Counted from the stretch's first letter, positions 35,839-45,728 are shown. The stretch is DNA of 64,000 bases from Reyranella sp. (GCF_004297265.1 NZ_SCUT01000017.1:1-64000), one strand, 5' to 3'. Program-made: numbers and translations. The notes: generated from the letters alone by a model not told the origin.

Positions 35839-36683
35839 GCGAGCAACGAACGGTCGAGTTCGCCCCTGTAGGCGAGCGCGATGCCACCGGTCATCGACAC
35901 ATGGTCGTCGCGCAGCCACTCGATGGTGAGCGTGCCATGCTCGACGACGACGTCGACCTTGCGATCCGTCAGCCCCCGCCGCGCGGCGGCAACGCCGGCC
36001 GCACAGGCGCCCGAGCCGCAGGCGAGCGTGAGGCCCGCACCGCGTTCCCAGACACTCAGCCTCAGCTTGTTCTTCCCGATGATCTGCGCAACGCCGACAT
36101 TGACCCGCTCGGGGAAGAACGGATCGTGCTCGAGCTTCGGCCCCAGCTCCGTGATCGGGATCGATGCGAGATCGTCGACGAAGAAGGTCGCGTGCGGATT
36201 GCCGACATTGGTGCCGACAGGGTCGTGCAGGGGCCCGAGGCCGACCGGCATGTGATTGGTGTCGCAGGCGGTCGCGACGGGAATCTCGCGCCAATCCATG
36301 CGCACCAGCCCCATGTCGACGGAGATGACCGGCAGCCCGTTGGCGCCGCGTCCGACTTTCTGCGATTCGAGCAGGCCGGCAACCGTCTGGATCGTCACGT
36401 CGTCGGCCTTGCGCTCGTCCATCAGCACCGAGGCGACGCAGCGCGTGGCGTTGCCGCAGGCCTGGGCTTCCGTGCCGTCGGGATTGTAGATGCGCATGAA
36501 GACGTCGGCGTCGGACTCGGTCGGCGGCTCCAGCACGATGAGCTGGTCGCAGCCGACGCCCAGCCGGCGATCGGCGATGGCGCGCCGGCGCGGCACCGTG
36601 AGATCGAGGGCACCGCCCCGCGCGTCGAGCACGACGAAGTCGTTGCCCAGCCCGTGCATCTTCAGAAAAGGCGTTCCGGCCAT
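35835..36683 (-). CDS. dapF: Diaminopimelate epimerase
   Basis: The 282-residue enzyme converts LL- to meso-diaminopimelate for lysine and peptidoglycan. It begins 'FLKMHGLGNDFVVLDAR' and has the two active-site cysteines in 'QACGNATRCVASVL' and 'LACGSGACAAGVAA', within the two pseudo-symmetric halves. 'NVGNPHATFFVDD' is a further family motif. Length is normal. It is the first gene of the dapF-ftsY-yciB operon. Confidence 0.97.
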   Translation of the reverse strand: MAGTPFLKMHGLGNDFVVLDARGGALDLTVPRRRAIADRRLGVGCDQLIVLEPPTESDADVFMRIYNPDGTEAQACGNATRCVASVLMDERKADDVTIQTVAGLLESQKVGRGANGLPVISVDMGLVRMDWREIPVATACDTNHMPVGLGPLHDPVGTNVGNPHATFFVDDLASIPITELGPKLEHDPFFPERVNVGVAQIIGKNKLRLSVWERGAGLTLACGSGACAAGVAAARRGLTDRKVDVVVEHGTLTIEWLRDDHVSMTGGIALAYRGELDRSLLA

Positions 36684-36689
36684 GCGGCG

Positions 36690-37580
36690 CTATATGGCGG
36701 TTCGGCCCGGCCAGCGCAACGAGCGTGCCCGCACCTGCCCTGCATCCGGCCCGCCGATCTCGCGCACGTCCAATGTCGGCAGGCGTTTGGTGTAGATCGT
36801 GAGATGCAGGATGCCGAGCGCCTCGTAGGGCATGGCGGGCTCGACGAACAGGCCGCGGCCGGCGTCCCAGGCCGGTGTGGCGTGATGGACCGGCCAGTTG
36901 CAGCGGCTGGGCAGCGGCTCGCAGGCGAAACCCCGGTCATAGACCAGCACGTTGAGCGCAACCTGGTCGGTCATGTCGGTGGAGCGCTGCAGCGCCTCGC
37001 CCAGCAGCCCGGCCCAGCCCTGCCAGTGCGGCGCATCGGCCGCGAGGGCGAAGACGCCGGCGTTGATCAGCGGATAGCGGATCAGACGTTCCGCCAGTTC
37101 CCGGTCGAAGGCGGCTTCGAACGCCGCGCCGTTGATCGACGAGAATTCCTGCCAGGCATGGCGGTAGTGCCGCATCGAGCGATGGATCTCCGGTGCCACG
37201 GCGAGGGCACCGGTGCGCGCGGCGGCGAGGAACAAGGCGACCGCGTCGCCCTGCTGCACCCAGCAGTCGCCGTCGATCCAGAGATAGAGGTCGTAGTTCG
37301 GGAAATAGCGCGGCAGGAACGGCCGGGCCGTCAGCGCCTTGTAGCCGTCCTTCAATGTTTCGCGGCCGGGAAAGTCGAAGTCCCATTGCGGTACCACCAG
37401 GGTGGCGCCGCGCGCGACACACCAGGCCCGCTGATCCTCGGTCAGTCCGCAATCGAGGACGCCCAGCGCCAGGGCGCGGCCCTCCGCCGTCGCCTGCAGC
37501 GAGGCGATGCAGTCGCGCATCAGGTCGAAATAGGCGGCATCGCCGCCGGTGATGGCGATGGCTCGTTGAGGGGCGGTCAC
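36690..37580 (-). CDS. Glycosyltransferase-like protein (GT8-like style)
   Basis: The 296-residue protein (from a GTG at 37580) has 'RAIAITGGDAAYFDLMRDCIASLQ' at the N-terminus and 'LYLWIDGDCWVQQGDAVALF' with a DxD-like metal motif. It also has 'LINAGVFALAADAPHWQGW' and 'DQVALNVLVYDRGFACEPLPSRCNW'. These resemble nucleotide-sugar-dependent GT-A transferases of the GT8 style. An ATG at 37628 gives a 312-residue form with an extra 16 residues; the GTG places the start at the fold boundary. The acceptor is unknown. It lies seven bases upstream of dapF on the same strand. Confidence 0.75.
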   Translation of the reverse strand: MTAPQRAIAITGGDAAYFDLMRDCIASLQATAEGRALALGVLDCGLTEDQRAWCVARGATLVVPQWDFDFPGRETLKDGYKALTARPFLPRYFPNYDLYLWIDGDCWVQQGDAVALFLAAARTGALAVAPEIHRSMRHYRHAWQEFSSINGAAFEAAFDRELAERLIRYPLINAGVFALAADAPHWQGWAGLLGEALQRSTDMTDQVALNVLVYDRGFACEPLPSRCNWPVHHATPAWDAGRGLFVEPAMPYEALGILHLTIYTKRLPTLDVREIGGPDAGQVRARSLRWPGRTAI

Positions 37581-37651
37581 GCCACGAAGATGGCGTATCG
37601 ACAGGCTTTGCGCCACAGTCCGCGCCAACGAACGCCTCTCTGGGGGACCCT

Positions 37652-38254
37652 ATGGGCAAGCATGTCGATTACTACGTCTCGCTGAACTCGCCGTGGACCT
37701 ACCTCGGATCCGCACGCTTCGACGCCATGGTGAAGAAGCACGGCGCGACGGTCACGATCTGGCCGGTCGATTTCGGCTCGGTCTTCGCCGTGTCCGGCGG
37801 CCTGCCGCTGCCCAAGCGTTCGCCGCAACGCCAGGCCTATCGCATGATGGAGCTGAAGCGCTGGCGCGATCATCTCGGCGTGAAGACGACCCTGGAGCCC
37901 AAGTTCTTCCCGGCCAACGAGGTCCCGGCCGCCAAGTGCGTCATCGCCCTGCGCGAAGAGGGCCGCATGGCGGACGCGATCAAGCTGGCGCACGCCGTGC
38001 TGACCGGCCTGTGGGCCGAGGAGAAGAACAGCGGCGATCCGGCCACCTTGAAGGCGATCATCGACGGAAGCGGCCTCGACGGCACGGCGGTGATGAAGGC
38101 CAGCGAAGCGCCGGGCATCGCCGAGAAGCGCGAGGCCTACACCCAGCACGCCATCCAGCAGGGCGTGTTCGGCGCGCCTTCCTACGTCATCGACGGCGAG
38201 ATCTTCTGGGGCCAGGATCGTCTCGACTTCGTCGAGCGCAAGCTCGCCTCCTGA
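37652..38254 (+). CDS. 2-hydroxychromene-2-carboxylate isomerase family protein
   Basis: The 200-residue protein has the DsbA/kappa-GST-like fold of HCCA isomerases. 'VDYYVSLNSPWTYLGSARFDAM' contains the active Ser/Asn region near residue 12-14, 'NEVPAAKCVIAL' lies in the middle, and the C-terminal 'GVFGAPSYVIDGEIFWGQDRLDFVE' is diagnostic. These glutathione-dependent enzymes act in aromatic degradation, but many genomes encode versions outside such pathways. No degradation genes surround it here. Confidence 0.92.
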   Translation: MGKHVDYYVSLNSPWTYLGSARFDAMVKKHGATVTIWPVDFGSVFAVSGGLPLPKRSPQRQAYRMMELKRWRDHLGVKTTLEPKFFPANEVPAAKCVIALREEGRMADAIKLAHAVLTGLWAEEKNSGDPATLKAIIDGSGLDGTAVMKASEAPGIAEKREAYTQHAIQQGVFGAPSYVIDGEIFWGQDRLDFVERKLAS

Positions 38255-38277
38255 TCGGCGCGTCTGTCGACGATCCG

Positions 38278-39153
38278 TCACCGGCCGCCTGCCCCGGAAG
38301 TCAGGCGTTCGCATGATGGACCGACAAGCGCCCAGGCCGCATCCACGACCTCGACAAGCGAGACAGCGTCGAGGCCGATGGAGCGCGCATAGTTTCGCCA
38401 CTGGCGCTGCCTTGCCGCATCGTCGACGAAAGCCTGCGAAAGGCCGACTGGCCGACCCGATGGTATTGCGGTCTTCCTGCGGTCGAACGTCGCGCTGATT
38501 GCAGCGTCGAGATCGACCGCACGGATGTCGAGCGCCTTCGGAATGGGCCCACAGATCGTGGAAGTCCTTCATACGTCCGTTGATTAGGCCAAGAGCGACG
38601 ATCGCCTGAAATTTCTCGGCGACGACGGCCGCCGGTGGATAGGCCTGAATGGAAGGCTCCTCCATTCCCAGAATGGAAGGATAGTTCATCTGCTCGAGCT
38701 TCGGCGCGACGGCGTCACCGAAGCCGATGTCCACCGTCACCGGAATGCGCGTTCTGTCGAGGTACGCCGTCGTTCGAAGGCGGACGCCTCCATATTCCAT
38801 CCTTTCGCGGATCTGATCTGCCCGCAGTGCGGCAACGTCGAATACGAGGGCATCGTCGACGCCCGCAGCCATGATCTCCGCAAAAGTCGCCTTCAGTTCA
38901 TCGGGTGTGGACTCTCCAAAACCGAGAAAATCGGCGTCCGCGTTTCCCGATTGTCGCCGCCGATCCACCGGGTCACGAGCATTCCGCCTTTCAGCGCAAA
39001 GCGGGCGCGATGAGGGGAGATGGACAGGCGGTAGAGCAGCCGCTCGAGCGCGTATCGCACCAGCACGACTTCATGGACCCGACCTTCGGCACGCGCGAAG
39101 TCGAGCAGACGCTGCCTTATCGACGCTGCGGATGTCCGCCGCCCGTCAGCCAT
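38278..39153 (-). pseudogene. AbiEii-type nucleotidyltransferase toxin, two frameshifts
   Basis: Three reading frames join into one AbiEii-like protein. Frame 1 from the ATG at 39153 runs to 'ALKGGMLVTRWIGGDNRETR'. After a missing base near 38938 it continues 'DADFLGFGESTPDELK' through 'SIQAYPPAAVVAEKFQAIVALG' and 'MKDFHDLWA'. After an extra base near 38546 it continues 'IPKALDIRAVDLDAAI' to a stop at 38278. The chain has the family's KGG and DxDF-type nucleotidyltransferase motif. Intact AbiEii enzymes are toxins in abortive-infection type IV systems. As written it is broken; both lesions are in runs of G or C, so sequence error is possible. Confidence 0.85.
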
Positions 39154-39757
39154 CGGACGCCAGCGCTTCAAGGTAGGGCCGCATGATCTTCCACGCGCCA
39201 CCGTCCTGGGCGGACTGGGCGATCTCCGCAGGTGTCGCCTTGCGGCTTCGCAGTGCGGCGCGCAGCGCCTCGATGGCAATCGATCGATCGACCGACCGGC
39301 TGCGAAATACGTCGGCAAGCGTCTTCACCACCGAGAATATCGGGACATCGACCCCGGAAATCCGATGCTTCTCGACGCCCTGCGTCATGTATTTCTCTGG
39401 GAATTCCGTGATGCGGATAGGAGGGTAGGTGGTGACAGGCGCCCAGTCGCGCGGACTGATCGCGATCCAGACCTTCCTCGGCATCTGGTCGGTCAGCTCA
39501 TGGAAGGCGAGCGCCGATATCAGAGCGATCACTCCCTTGGGCACCAGCTTGGATGCCTCTGCCAGCGACTGGTCGGCAGACAGTTCGGCATCGACCCGTC
39601 GATAGAGCCCTCGCGCAATCCTGACGAGTTTCCCAGCCGCCACGGCCCGCGAGATGGTGGGCGCCGAGACGCCCTCCCGCCGCAGCTCGTAGGCGCGCAC
39701 GATCGGGTGTGTCTCAAGGAGAGCCGAGAGGCGGTCGCGTTGTGATGGTCGATCCAT
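39146..39757 (-). CDS. AbiEi-type antitoxin family protein
   Basis: The 203-residue protein has an N-terminal winged-helix region ('VRAYELRREGVSAPTISRAVAAGKLVRIARGLYRR'-type, about residues 20-55) followed by the AbiEi-like C-terminal domain ('HELTDQMPRKVWIAISP', 'EKHRISGVDVPIFSVVKTLADVFR'). Such antitoxins repress their own operon and counteract AbiEii. Its stop overlaps the toxin start by eight bases, as expected for an AbiE pair. I chose the ATG at 39757 at the start of the domain; an in-frame ATG at 39796 adds 13 residues. Confidence 0.87.
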   Translation of the reverse strand: MDRPSQRDRLSALLETHPIVRAYELRREGVSAPTISRAVAAGKLVRIARGLYRRVDAELSADQSLAEASKLVPKGVIALISALAFHELTDQMPRKVWIAISPRDWAPVTTYPPIRITEFPEKYMTQGVEKHRISGVDVPIFSVVKTLADVFRSRSVDRSIAIEALRAALRSRKATPAEIAQSAQDGGAWKIMRPYLEALASDG

Positions 39758-39814
39758 GAGTTTGGAACATATCATGGGGGAAAATACACCCCACACCCAG
39801 AATATGTTACAAAC

Positions 39815-40468
39815 TCACGGGCTCAGGAACGTCGCCGCCGCCACCGCGATCGTGTTGTTGATGATGTGCGCCACGATCGTCGGGACCAGCGAGCCGGTGC
39901 GCCAGCGCAGCCAGCCGAACCAGAAGCCCAGCGGCAGGACGAGAAGAATGTGCAGGGGCTCTGTATGGGCGGCGGCGAAGGCCAGCGAGCTGAGCACGAA
40001 GGCGACGAGGTTGTTCCAGCGGCCGGCCAGCCAGCCATAGAGCAGACCGCGAAAGACCAGTTCTTCCGTGATCGGTGCCAGCAGGCCCAGGACGGCCAGG
40101 GTCTCGAGCGCCTGGACGCCCTCGATGCCCTCGGTAACCTGCCGTACCCCCTCGGGCTGGGGTCCGAGCTGGCTGACGACGAAGGACAGGACCGTGGTGC
40201 CCAGCACCGCGAAGACGACCGGTCGCCAGCCCACGGACCTCAAACCCAGGGCGGCCGGCGCATCGCGGCCCAAAGGGAGGACGGCGATGAGGAGCGCCAG
40301 CAGGCCCGCCCCGAAGAAGGCGGCCAGCACGATAAGGTTGGTCCGCTCGGGCAAAAGCCAGAACGCCGCCAGCCCGATCAGCGGTGCGACGACCAGGAAA
40401 GCCAGCACGGACCAGCCCGGAAGGCGCCGGGAAGTGTTATCGATCAATGGGTTAGACGACTCGTCCAA
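39815..40468 (-). CDS. CPBP-family intramembrane glutamic protease
   Basis: The 217-residue membrane protein has about six hydrophobic segments. Its CAAX/CPBP motifs are 'PITEELVFRGLLYGWL' (Glu135, Glu136, Arg140), 'LAFAAAHTEPLH' (His168) and 'PTIVAHIINNTIAV', which supplies the final His/Asn. This is the Rce1/Abi family. Bacterial members can act on peptides or confer bacteriocin immunity; the target here is unknown. It is divergent from ffh. Confidence 0.92.
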   Translation of the reverse strand: MDESSNPLIDNTSRRLPGWSVLAFLVVAPLIGLAAFWLLPERTNLIVLAAFFGAGLLALLIAVLPLGRDAPAALGLRSVGWRPVVFAVLGTTVLSFVVSQLGPQPEGVRQVTEGIEGVQALETLAVLGLLAPITEELVFRGLLYGWLAGRWNNLVAFVLSSLAFAAAHTEPLHILLVLPLGFWFGWLRWRTGSLVPTIVAHIINNTIAVAAATFLSP

Positions 40469-40614
40469 GCGTTTTGACTCCTGACGCGGCAGGCTTTATA
40501 CCCCGCCGGCTCAATCGGTCGTGCCGATTTACAAGGTTCCCCCTTCGGGGAGCTCCGCTGATCCGCGAAGGTTCGCGCATCGGCGCCATACGTCTTTGAG
40601 CAAACGGGAGCGCG

Positions 40615-42027
40615 ATGTTCGAGGGTCTTAGCAAGCGTCTGGGTGACGTATTCGACAAGCTGAGGGGGCGCGGTGCGCTTTCCGAGGCCGATGTCGACGC
40701 GGCCCTGCGCGAGGTCCGCACCGCCCTGCTCGAGGCCGACGTCGCCCTGCCCGTCGTCCGCCAGTTCATCGACCAGGTCCGCCCGAAGGCGATCGGCGCC
40801 GACGTCATCCGCTCGGTCACGCCGGGCCAGATGGTCATCAAGATCGTCAACGACCACCTGGTCGAGATGCTGGGCGGCACCGTCGCCGATCTCGATCTGG
40901 GCGCCATCCCGCCGGTCGTCATCCTGATGGTCGGCCTGCAGGGCTCGGGCAAGACCACCTCCTCGGCCAAGATCGCCTATCGCCTGAGCCAGGGCCCGCA
41001 GGGCATGGCGGCAGAGATGTTCGGCGGCAGCTTCTCGACGCGCCGCAAGGTCATGATGGCCTCGCTCGACACGCGCCGCCCGGCAGCGCAGCACCAGCTC
41101 AAGGTGCTGGGCGAGCAGACCGGCGTTCCGACCCTGCCCATCGTCCCGCTCGAGATGCCGCTCGCCATCACCCGGCGTGCCCTCGAGACGGCCAAGCGCG
41201 AGGGCTTCGACGTCCTCATCCTCGACACGGCGGGCCGGCTCTCGATCGACGAAGAGCTGATGAAGGAGGTCGCCGACATCAGCGACCTCGCCAAGCCGAA
41301 GGAGACGCTGCTCGTCGCCGACGCCATGACCGGCCAGGACGCCGTGAACGTGGCCAAGGCGTTCAACGACCGGCTGGCCGTCACCGGCATCGTGCTGACC
41401 CGCGTCGACGGCGACGCGCGCGGCGGCGCGGCGCTGTCGATGCGCGCCGTCACCGGCCGCCCGGTCAAGCTGATCGGCGTCGGCGAGAAGTTCGACGCGC
41501 TGGAGCCGTTCCATCCCGACCGCATTGCCTCGCGCATCCTCGGCATGGGCGACATCGTCTCGCTGGTCGAGCGCGCCGCCGAGACGATCGACAAGGAAGA
41601 CGCCGAGAAGCTCGCCGCCAAGGTCCGCAAGGGCCAGTTCGACATGGACGACCTGCTCAGCCAGCTGCGCCAGCTGCGCAAGATGGGCGGCCTGTCGGGA
41701 CTGATGGGCATGCTGCCGGGCGCCATGCAGGCCAAGGCCGCGATGTCCAAGGCCAAGATCGACGAGGGTCAGCTGAAGCGTCAGGAGGCGGTCATCCTGT
41801 CGATGACGCCGAAGGAACGGCGCAATCCTGACCTGATCCACGCCTCGCGCAAGAAGCGCATCGCCAAGGGCGCGGGCGTTCAGGTGCAGGACGTCAACAA
41901 GCTGCTCAAGCAGCACGCCGACATGCTCAAGATGATGAAGCGGGTGAACAAGCTCGGCGAAAAGGGATTCATGCGCAGCCTGGGTGGTATGGGCGGCATG
42001 GGCGGCCCGCCCGGCTTTCCGCGCTGA
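40615..42027 (+). CDS. ffh: Signal recognition particle protein Ffh
   Basis: The 470-residue GTPase binds signal sequences of nascent membrane proteins and the 4.5S RNA. N domain: 'LRGRGALSEADVDAALREVRTALLEADVALPVV'-type segment. G domain: 'GLQGSGKTTSSAKIAYRL', 'LDTAGRLSIDEELM', 'TRVDGDARGGAAL'. The Met-rich M domain follows, with 'LSMTPKERRNPDLIHASRKKRIAKGAG' and a Gly/Met tail. The 146 bases upstream contain several small GC-rich hairpins of unknown role. It is the first gene of ffh-rpsP-rimM-trmD-rplS. Confidence 0.97.
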   Translation: MFEGLSKRLGDVFDKLRGRGALSEADVDAALREVRTALLEADVALPVVRQFIDQVRPKAIGADVIRSVTPGQMVIKIVNDHLVEMLGGTVADLDLGAIPPVVILMVGLQGSGKTTSSAKIAYRLSQGPQGMAAEMFGGSFSTRRKVMMASLDTRRPAAQHQLKVLGEQTGVPTLPIVPLEMPLAITRRALETAKREGFDVLILDTAGRLSIDEELMKEVADISDLAKPKETLLVADAMTGQDAVNVAKAFNDRLAVTGIVLTRVDGDARGGAALSMRAVTGRPVKLIGVGEKFDALEPFHPDRIASRILGMGDIVSLVERAAETIDKEDAEKLAAKVRKGQFDMDDLLSQLRQLRKMGGLSGLMGMLPGAMQAKAAMSKAKIDEGQLKRQEAVILSMTPKERRNPDLIHASRKKRIAKGAGVQVQDVNKLLKQHADMLKMMKRVNKLGEKGFMRSLGGMGGMGGPPGFPR

Positions 42028-42092
42028 AGGTTCGACGAAGTTAGACAGATCAGACGTATCGAAATCGAAAGATAGAGAGAGGACTTGAGAGA

Positions 42093-42467
42093 ATGATCGC
42101 AATCCGCATGACCCGGCACGGTGCCAAGAAGCGTCCGTTCTTCCACATCGTCGTGGCCGATTCGCGCAGCCCGCGCGATGGCCGCTTCATCGAGAAGCTG
42201 GGCACCTACAACCCGCTGCTGCCGCGCGACCATGCCCAGCGCCTGACGCTCGACAAGGAGCGCATCGCGCACTGGCTGAAGGTCGGCGCGCAGCCGTCCG
42301 ACCGCGTCGCCAAGTTCCTGTCGCAGGCCGAGCTGATGAAGCCGCGCGAGCGCCGCGAGCAGACCAAGAAGTCCGTGCCGCGCGCCAAGGCGCAGGAGCG
42401 CATGAAGGCCGAGGCTGCTGCGGCCGCTGCCGCCGCGCCGGCCGCCGAGGAAGCTGCGGCCACCTGA
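42093..42467 (+). CDS. rpsP: Ribosomal protein bS16
   Basis: The 124-residue protein has '[22 protein letters not shown]', '[13 protein letters not shown]' and '[16 protein letters not shown]', the S16 core (about 80 residues). A Lys-rich then Ala-rich C-terminal extension of about 35 residues is common in alphaproteobacteria. It is a small-subunit assembly protein. It is preceded by a strong purine-rich ribosome site and lies 65 bases after ffh. Confidence 0.97.
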   Translation: MIAIRMTRHGAKKRPFFHIVVADSRSPRDGRFIEKLGTYNPLLPRDHAQRLTLDKERIAHWLKVGAQPSDRVAKFLSQAELMKPRERREQTKKSVPRAKAQERMKAEAAAAAAAAPAAEEAAAT

Positions 42468-42483
42468 TCGGGTGGCGGCTTCG

Positions 42484-43023
42484 ATGAGCAAGGGTCGCGT
42501 CCTGCTGGGCGTCGTTGCGGCGCCCCATGGGGTCCGCGGCTTGGTGCGCATCAGGAGCTTCACCGAGGACCCGATGGCGATCGCCTCCTATGGCGCGCTG
42601 TCGGACGAGAAGGGAACGAAGGAGTACCGGGTCGAGGCGCTGAGCTCCGTAAAGGGCGCGGTCCTGGCCCGGATCGAGGGCGTAGCCGATCGCACGGCGG
42701 CCGAGGCAGTCCGCGGCTTGCGGCTCTATGTGGAGCGCGAGCGCCTGCCGGAGACGGGCGAGCGGGAGTGGTACGAGGCGGACCTGATCGGGCTCGCCGC
42801 GTTCGACCGGGAAGGCCGAAACTGGGGGAAGGTCATGGCCTTCCACGATTTCGGCGCCGGAAGGACGATGGAAGTGTCGGGAGGCAGCGCATCGAGGCAT
42901 TCGGTGATGCTGCCCTTCACCGACGCGGCGGTGCCCGAGATCGACGTCGAGGGCGGCAGGGTTACGGTCGATCCGCCGGCAGGATTGCTGACGGGTGGGC
43001 CGGCGAAGGAGGCGGAGGACTAA
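42484..43023 (+). CDS. rimM: Ribosome maturation factor RimM
   Basis: The 179-residue 30S-maturation factor has the N-terminal RimM beta-barrel ('[25 protein letters not shown]') and the C-terminal PRC-like barrel ('[23 protein letters not shown]', '[24 protein letters not shown]'). An ATG at 42484 gives the standard N-terminus; an in-frame GTG at 42472 adds four residues. It sits between rpsP and trmD as in most bacteria. Confidence 0.95.
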   Translation: MSKGRVLLGVVAAPHGVRGLVRIRSFTEDPMAIASYGALSDEKGTKEYRVEALSSVKGAVLARIEGVADRTAAEAVRGLRLYVERERLPETGEREWYEADLIGLAAFDREGRNWGKVMAFHDFGAGRTMEVSGGSASRHSVMLPFTDAAVPEIDVEGGRVTVDPPAGLLTGGPAKEAED

Positions 43024-43024
43024 C

Positions 43025-43744
43025 GTGTGGCGCGCGACCGCGCTGACGCTTTTCCCGGAGATGTTTCCGGGCCCGCTGGGCGAGAGCCTGGCCGGCCGGG
43101 CGCTGAAGGAAGGCGTGTGGTCGCTGGAGGCCGTCGACATCAGGCGGTTCGCCGGGGACCGCCATCGTACGGTGGACGATGCACCGTTCGGAGGCGGCGC
43201 CGGCATGGTGATGAAGCCCGACGTGCTGTCGGCGGCGATCGAAGCGGTCGCCGTACCGGGGGTACCGAAGGTCCTGCTCTCGCCGCGAGGCGCGCCGTTC
43301 AGTCAGGCGCGCGGGCGGGAGCTGGCGGCGGGGCCGGGCGTGTTGCTGGTGTGCGGTCGGTTCGAGGGCGTCGACGAGAGGGTCATCGAGGCCCAGGCGC
43401 TGGAGGAGATATCGGTCGGCGATTTCGTGCTTTCGGGCGGCGAGATCGCGGCCATGGCGATGATGGATTGCTGTGTACGGCTGCTGCCCGGGGTGATGGG
43501 CGCGGCGGACTCGGCGAACGAGGAGAGTTTCGAGGACGGATTGTTGGAGTACCCGCACTACACCCGGCCCGCGACCTGGGCGGGACCCGACGGAATCGAA
43601 CGGCACGTGCCGGAGGTTCTGCTCTCGGGTCACCACGGCAAGGTCGCCGAGTGGCGGATGAAGCAGCGGGAAGAGATCACGCGGAGGCGGCGGCCCGATC
43701 TTTGGGCCCGTCGCCGGACCGCAGTTGGAAACGATGAGAAGTGA
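43025..43744 (+). CDS. trmD: tRNA (guanine37-N1)-methyltransferase
   Basis: The 239-residue SPOUT enzyme methylates G37 in tRNAs reading CNN codons. It has '[23 protein letters not shown]', '[18 protein letters not shown]', '[16 protein letters not shown]' and '[27 protein letters not shown]', which form the trefoil knot. A GTG one base after the rimM stop gives the correct N-terminus; the longer ORF from 42995 starts inside rimM. The gene is noticeably richer in GGCGG runs than its neighbours. Confidence 0.96.
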   Translation: MWRATALTLFPEMFPGPLGESLAGRALKEGVWSLEAVDIRRFAGDRHRTVDDAPFGGGAGMVMKPDVLSAAIEAVAVPGVPKVLLSPRGAPFSQARGRELAAGPGVLLVCGRFEGVDERVIEAQALEEISVGDFVLSGGEIAAMAMMDCCVRLLPGVMGAADSANEESFEDGLLEYPHYTRPATWAGPDGIERHVPEVLLSGHHGKVAEWRMKQREEITRRRRPDLWARRRTAVGNDEK

Positions 43745-43760
43745 CGAAAGGATGGATGCG

Positions 43761-44246
43761 ATGAACATTCTCGACGCGATCGGCCAGACGACGATCGACA
43801 AGGTGCAGGAAGAGCGGCCCGTTCCGTATTTCGAGTCGGGCGACACCCTCAAGGTGCACGTCAAGGTGCAGGAAGGAAACCGCGAGCGTCTCCAGATCTA
43901 CGAGGGCCTGTGCATCGGCCGCAAGAATGCCGGCGTGAACTCCTCGTTCACGGTGCGCAAGATCAGCTTCGGCGAAGGCGTGGAGCGCGTGTTCCCGCTC
44001 TACAGCCCGAGCATCTGGGAAATCGAGGTCGTGCGTAAGGGCGTCGTGCGCCGCGCCAAGCTCTACTACCTGCGCGAGCTGCGCGGCAAGGCGAGCCGCA
44101 TCGCCGAGGACACCGAGGCCCAGCGCGAGCTGCTCGCCACGCAGGCGGAGGAGGCTCTCAAGCGTCCGCGCCGCGAGAAGCTCAAGAAGGAAAAGCCGAA
44201 GGAAGAGAAGAACGTCCGCGCCGCCAAGGGCGGCGGAAAGAAGTAG
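43761..44246 (+). CDS. rplS: Ribosomal protein bL19
   Basis: The 161-residue protein has '[44 protein letters not shown]'-type core and '[36 protein letters not shown]', diagnostic of L19. It is longer than the usual 115-130 residues by a Lys/Arg/Glu-rich C-terminal tail, as in many alphaproteobacteria. The start was placed at 43761 ('MNILDAIGQ'), after GAAAGGATGG; an in-frame start at 43725 overlaps trmD. Confidence 0.96.
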   Translation: MNILDAIGQTTIDKVQEERPVPYFESGDTLKVHVKVQEGNRERLQIYEGLCIGRKNAGVNSSFTVRKISFGEGVERVFPLYSPSIWEIEVVRKGVVRRAKLYYLRELRGKASRIAEDTEAQRELLATQAEEALKRPRREKLKKEKPKEEKNVRAAKGGGKK

Positions 44247-44256
44247 CAGGCGCAGC

Positions 44257-45702
44257 ATGGCGTTCCGCAAGAAGTCGGCCACCCCGCCGGCCCCGCCGCC
44301 GCCACCGCGGACCCTGTTCGAGAAGATCTGGGACAGCCACGTCGTCCATCGCCAGGACGACGGCACCTGTGTCATCTACATCGACCGTCACCTCGTTCAC
44401 GAGGTGACGAGCCCGCAGGCCTTCGAGGGCCTGCGCATGGCGGGACGGCCGGTGCGCCGGCCCGACGCCACCATTGCGGTCGCCGACCACAACACGCCGA
44501 CGACGGACTTCAGCCAGGGCATCGAGGACGAGGAGTCGCGCGTCCAGGTCGAGACGCTCGAGAAGAACGTCGCCGACTTCCATGTGCCCTACTTCGGCCT
44601 GAACGATCCGCGCCGCGGCATCGTGCACGTGATCGGCCCCGAGCAGGGCCTGACCCTGCCCGGCATGACGATCGTGTGCGGCGACAGCCACACCTCGACG
44701 CACGGCGCGTTCGGCGCGCTGGCCTTCGGCATCGGCACCTCCGAGGTCGAGCACGTGCTCGCCACGCAGACGCTGATCCAGAAGCCGGCCAAGAACATGC
44801 GCGTGTCGGTCGAAGGCAGCCTGCCGCTCGGCGTCACGGCCAAGGACGTCATCCTGGCCATCATCGGCAAGCTCGGCACCGCCGGCGGCACCGGCTACGT
44901 GATCGAGTATGCCGGCCGCGCCATCCGCGAGCTCACGATGGAAGGCCGCATGACGGTCTGCAACATGTCGATCGAGGCGGGCGCCCGCGCCGGCCTGATC
45001 GCGCCCGACGAGACCACCTTCCAGTATCTCGAGGGTCGCCCGTACGCGCCGAAGGGCGGGGCGTGGGATCTGGCGCTCAGCCAGTGGCGCCGTCTGCCGT
45101 CGGACAAGGGCGCGCACTTCGACGTGCAGCTCGACCTCAGCGCCTCGGACATTCCGCCGATGGTGACCTGGGGAACGAGCCCACAGGACGCGCTGCCGAT
45201 CACCGACGTCGTTCCCGACCCGGCCAATGCGCCGGACGAGAACCGCCGCGAGGCCTGGACCCGGTCGCTGGCCTATATGGGCCTGACGCCGGGAACGCGC
45301 CTCGTCGACGTGCCGATCGACCGCGTCTTCATCGGCTCCTGCACCAACGGCCGCATCGAGGACCTGCGCGCCGCCGCCGAGATCGCGCGCGGCCGCAAGG
45401 TCGCCTCGACCGTGTCGGCCATGGTCGTGCCGGGCTCCGGCCTGGTGAAGGCCCAGGCCGAGAAGGAAGGTCTCGACAAGATCTTCCTCGAGGCCGGCTT
45501 CGAATGGCGCCTGCAGGGCTGCTCGATGTGCCTGGCGATGAACGCCGATCGCATCGAGCCGGGCCAGCGTTGCGCCTCGACCTCGAACCGCAACTTCGAG
45601 GGCCGCCAGGGCCGTGGCGGGCGCACCCATCTGGTGAGCCCGGCGATGGCCGCCGCCGCCGCCATCCGGGGCACGCTCGCGGACGTTCGCGACTTCCAGT
45701 AG
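44257..45702 (+). CDS. leuC: 3-isopropylmalate dehydratase large subunit
   Basis: The 481-residue aconitase-family subunit isomerises 2- to 3-isopropylmalate with LeuD in leucine synthesis. It has '[13 protein letters not shown]', '[21 protein letters not shown]', '[32 protein letters not shown]' and the [4Fe-4S] cysteines in '[13 protein letters not shown]' and 'GCSMCLAMN'. A Pro-rich leader of about 15 residues precedes the core. It is followed by a strong terminator and is separated from leuD by about 2.7 kb. Confidence 0.97.
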   Translation: MAFRKKSATPPAPPPPPRTLFEKIWDSHVVHRQDDGTCVIYIDRHLVHEVTSPQAFEGLRMAGRPVRRPDATIAVADHNTPTTDFSQGIEDEESRVQVETLEKNVADFHVPYFGLNDPRRGIVHVIGPEQGLTLPGMTIVCGDSHTSTHGAFGALAFGIGTSEVEHVLATQTLIQKPAKNMRVSVEGSLPLGVTAKDVILAIIGKLGTAGGTGYVIEYAGRAIRELTMEGRMTVCNMSIEAGARAGLIAPDETTFQYLEGRPYAPKGGAWDLALSQWRRLPSDKGAHFDVQLDLSASDIPPMVTWGTSPQDALPITDVVPDPANAPDENRREAWTRSLAYMGLTPGTRLVDVPIDRVFIGSCTNGRIEDLRAAAEIARGRKVASTVSAMVVPGSGLVKAQAEKEGLDKIFLEAGFEWRLQGCSMCLAMNADRIEPGQRCASTSNRNFEGRQGRGGRTHLVSPAMAAAAAIRGTLADVRDFQ

Positions 45703-45728
45703 ACGCCGTTCCTTGTGACGAACGGAAG

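Noticed and set aside
40469-40614. Possible small RNA upstream of ffh (hairpins AATCGG-CCGATT and CCCCCTTCGGGGAG)
   Set aside because: No 4.5S RNA consensus tetraloop or internal loop pattern could be made out, and no promoter or terminator frames it.
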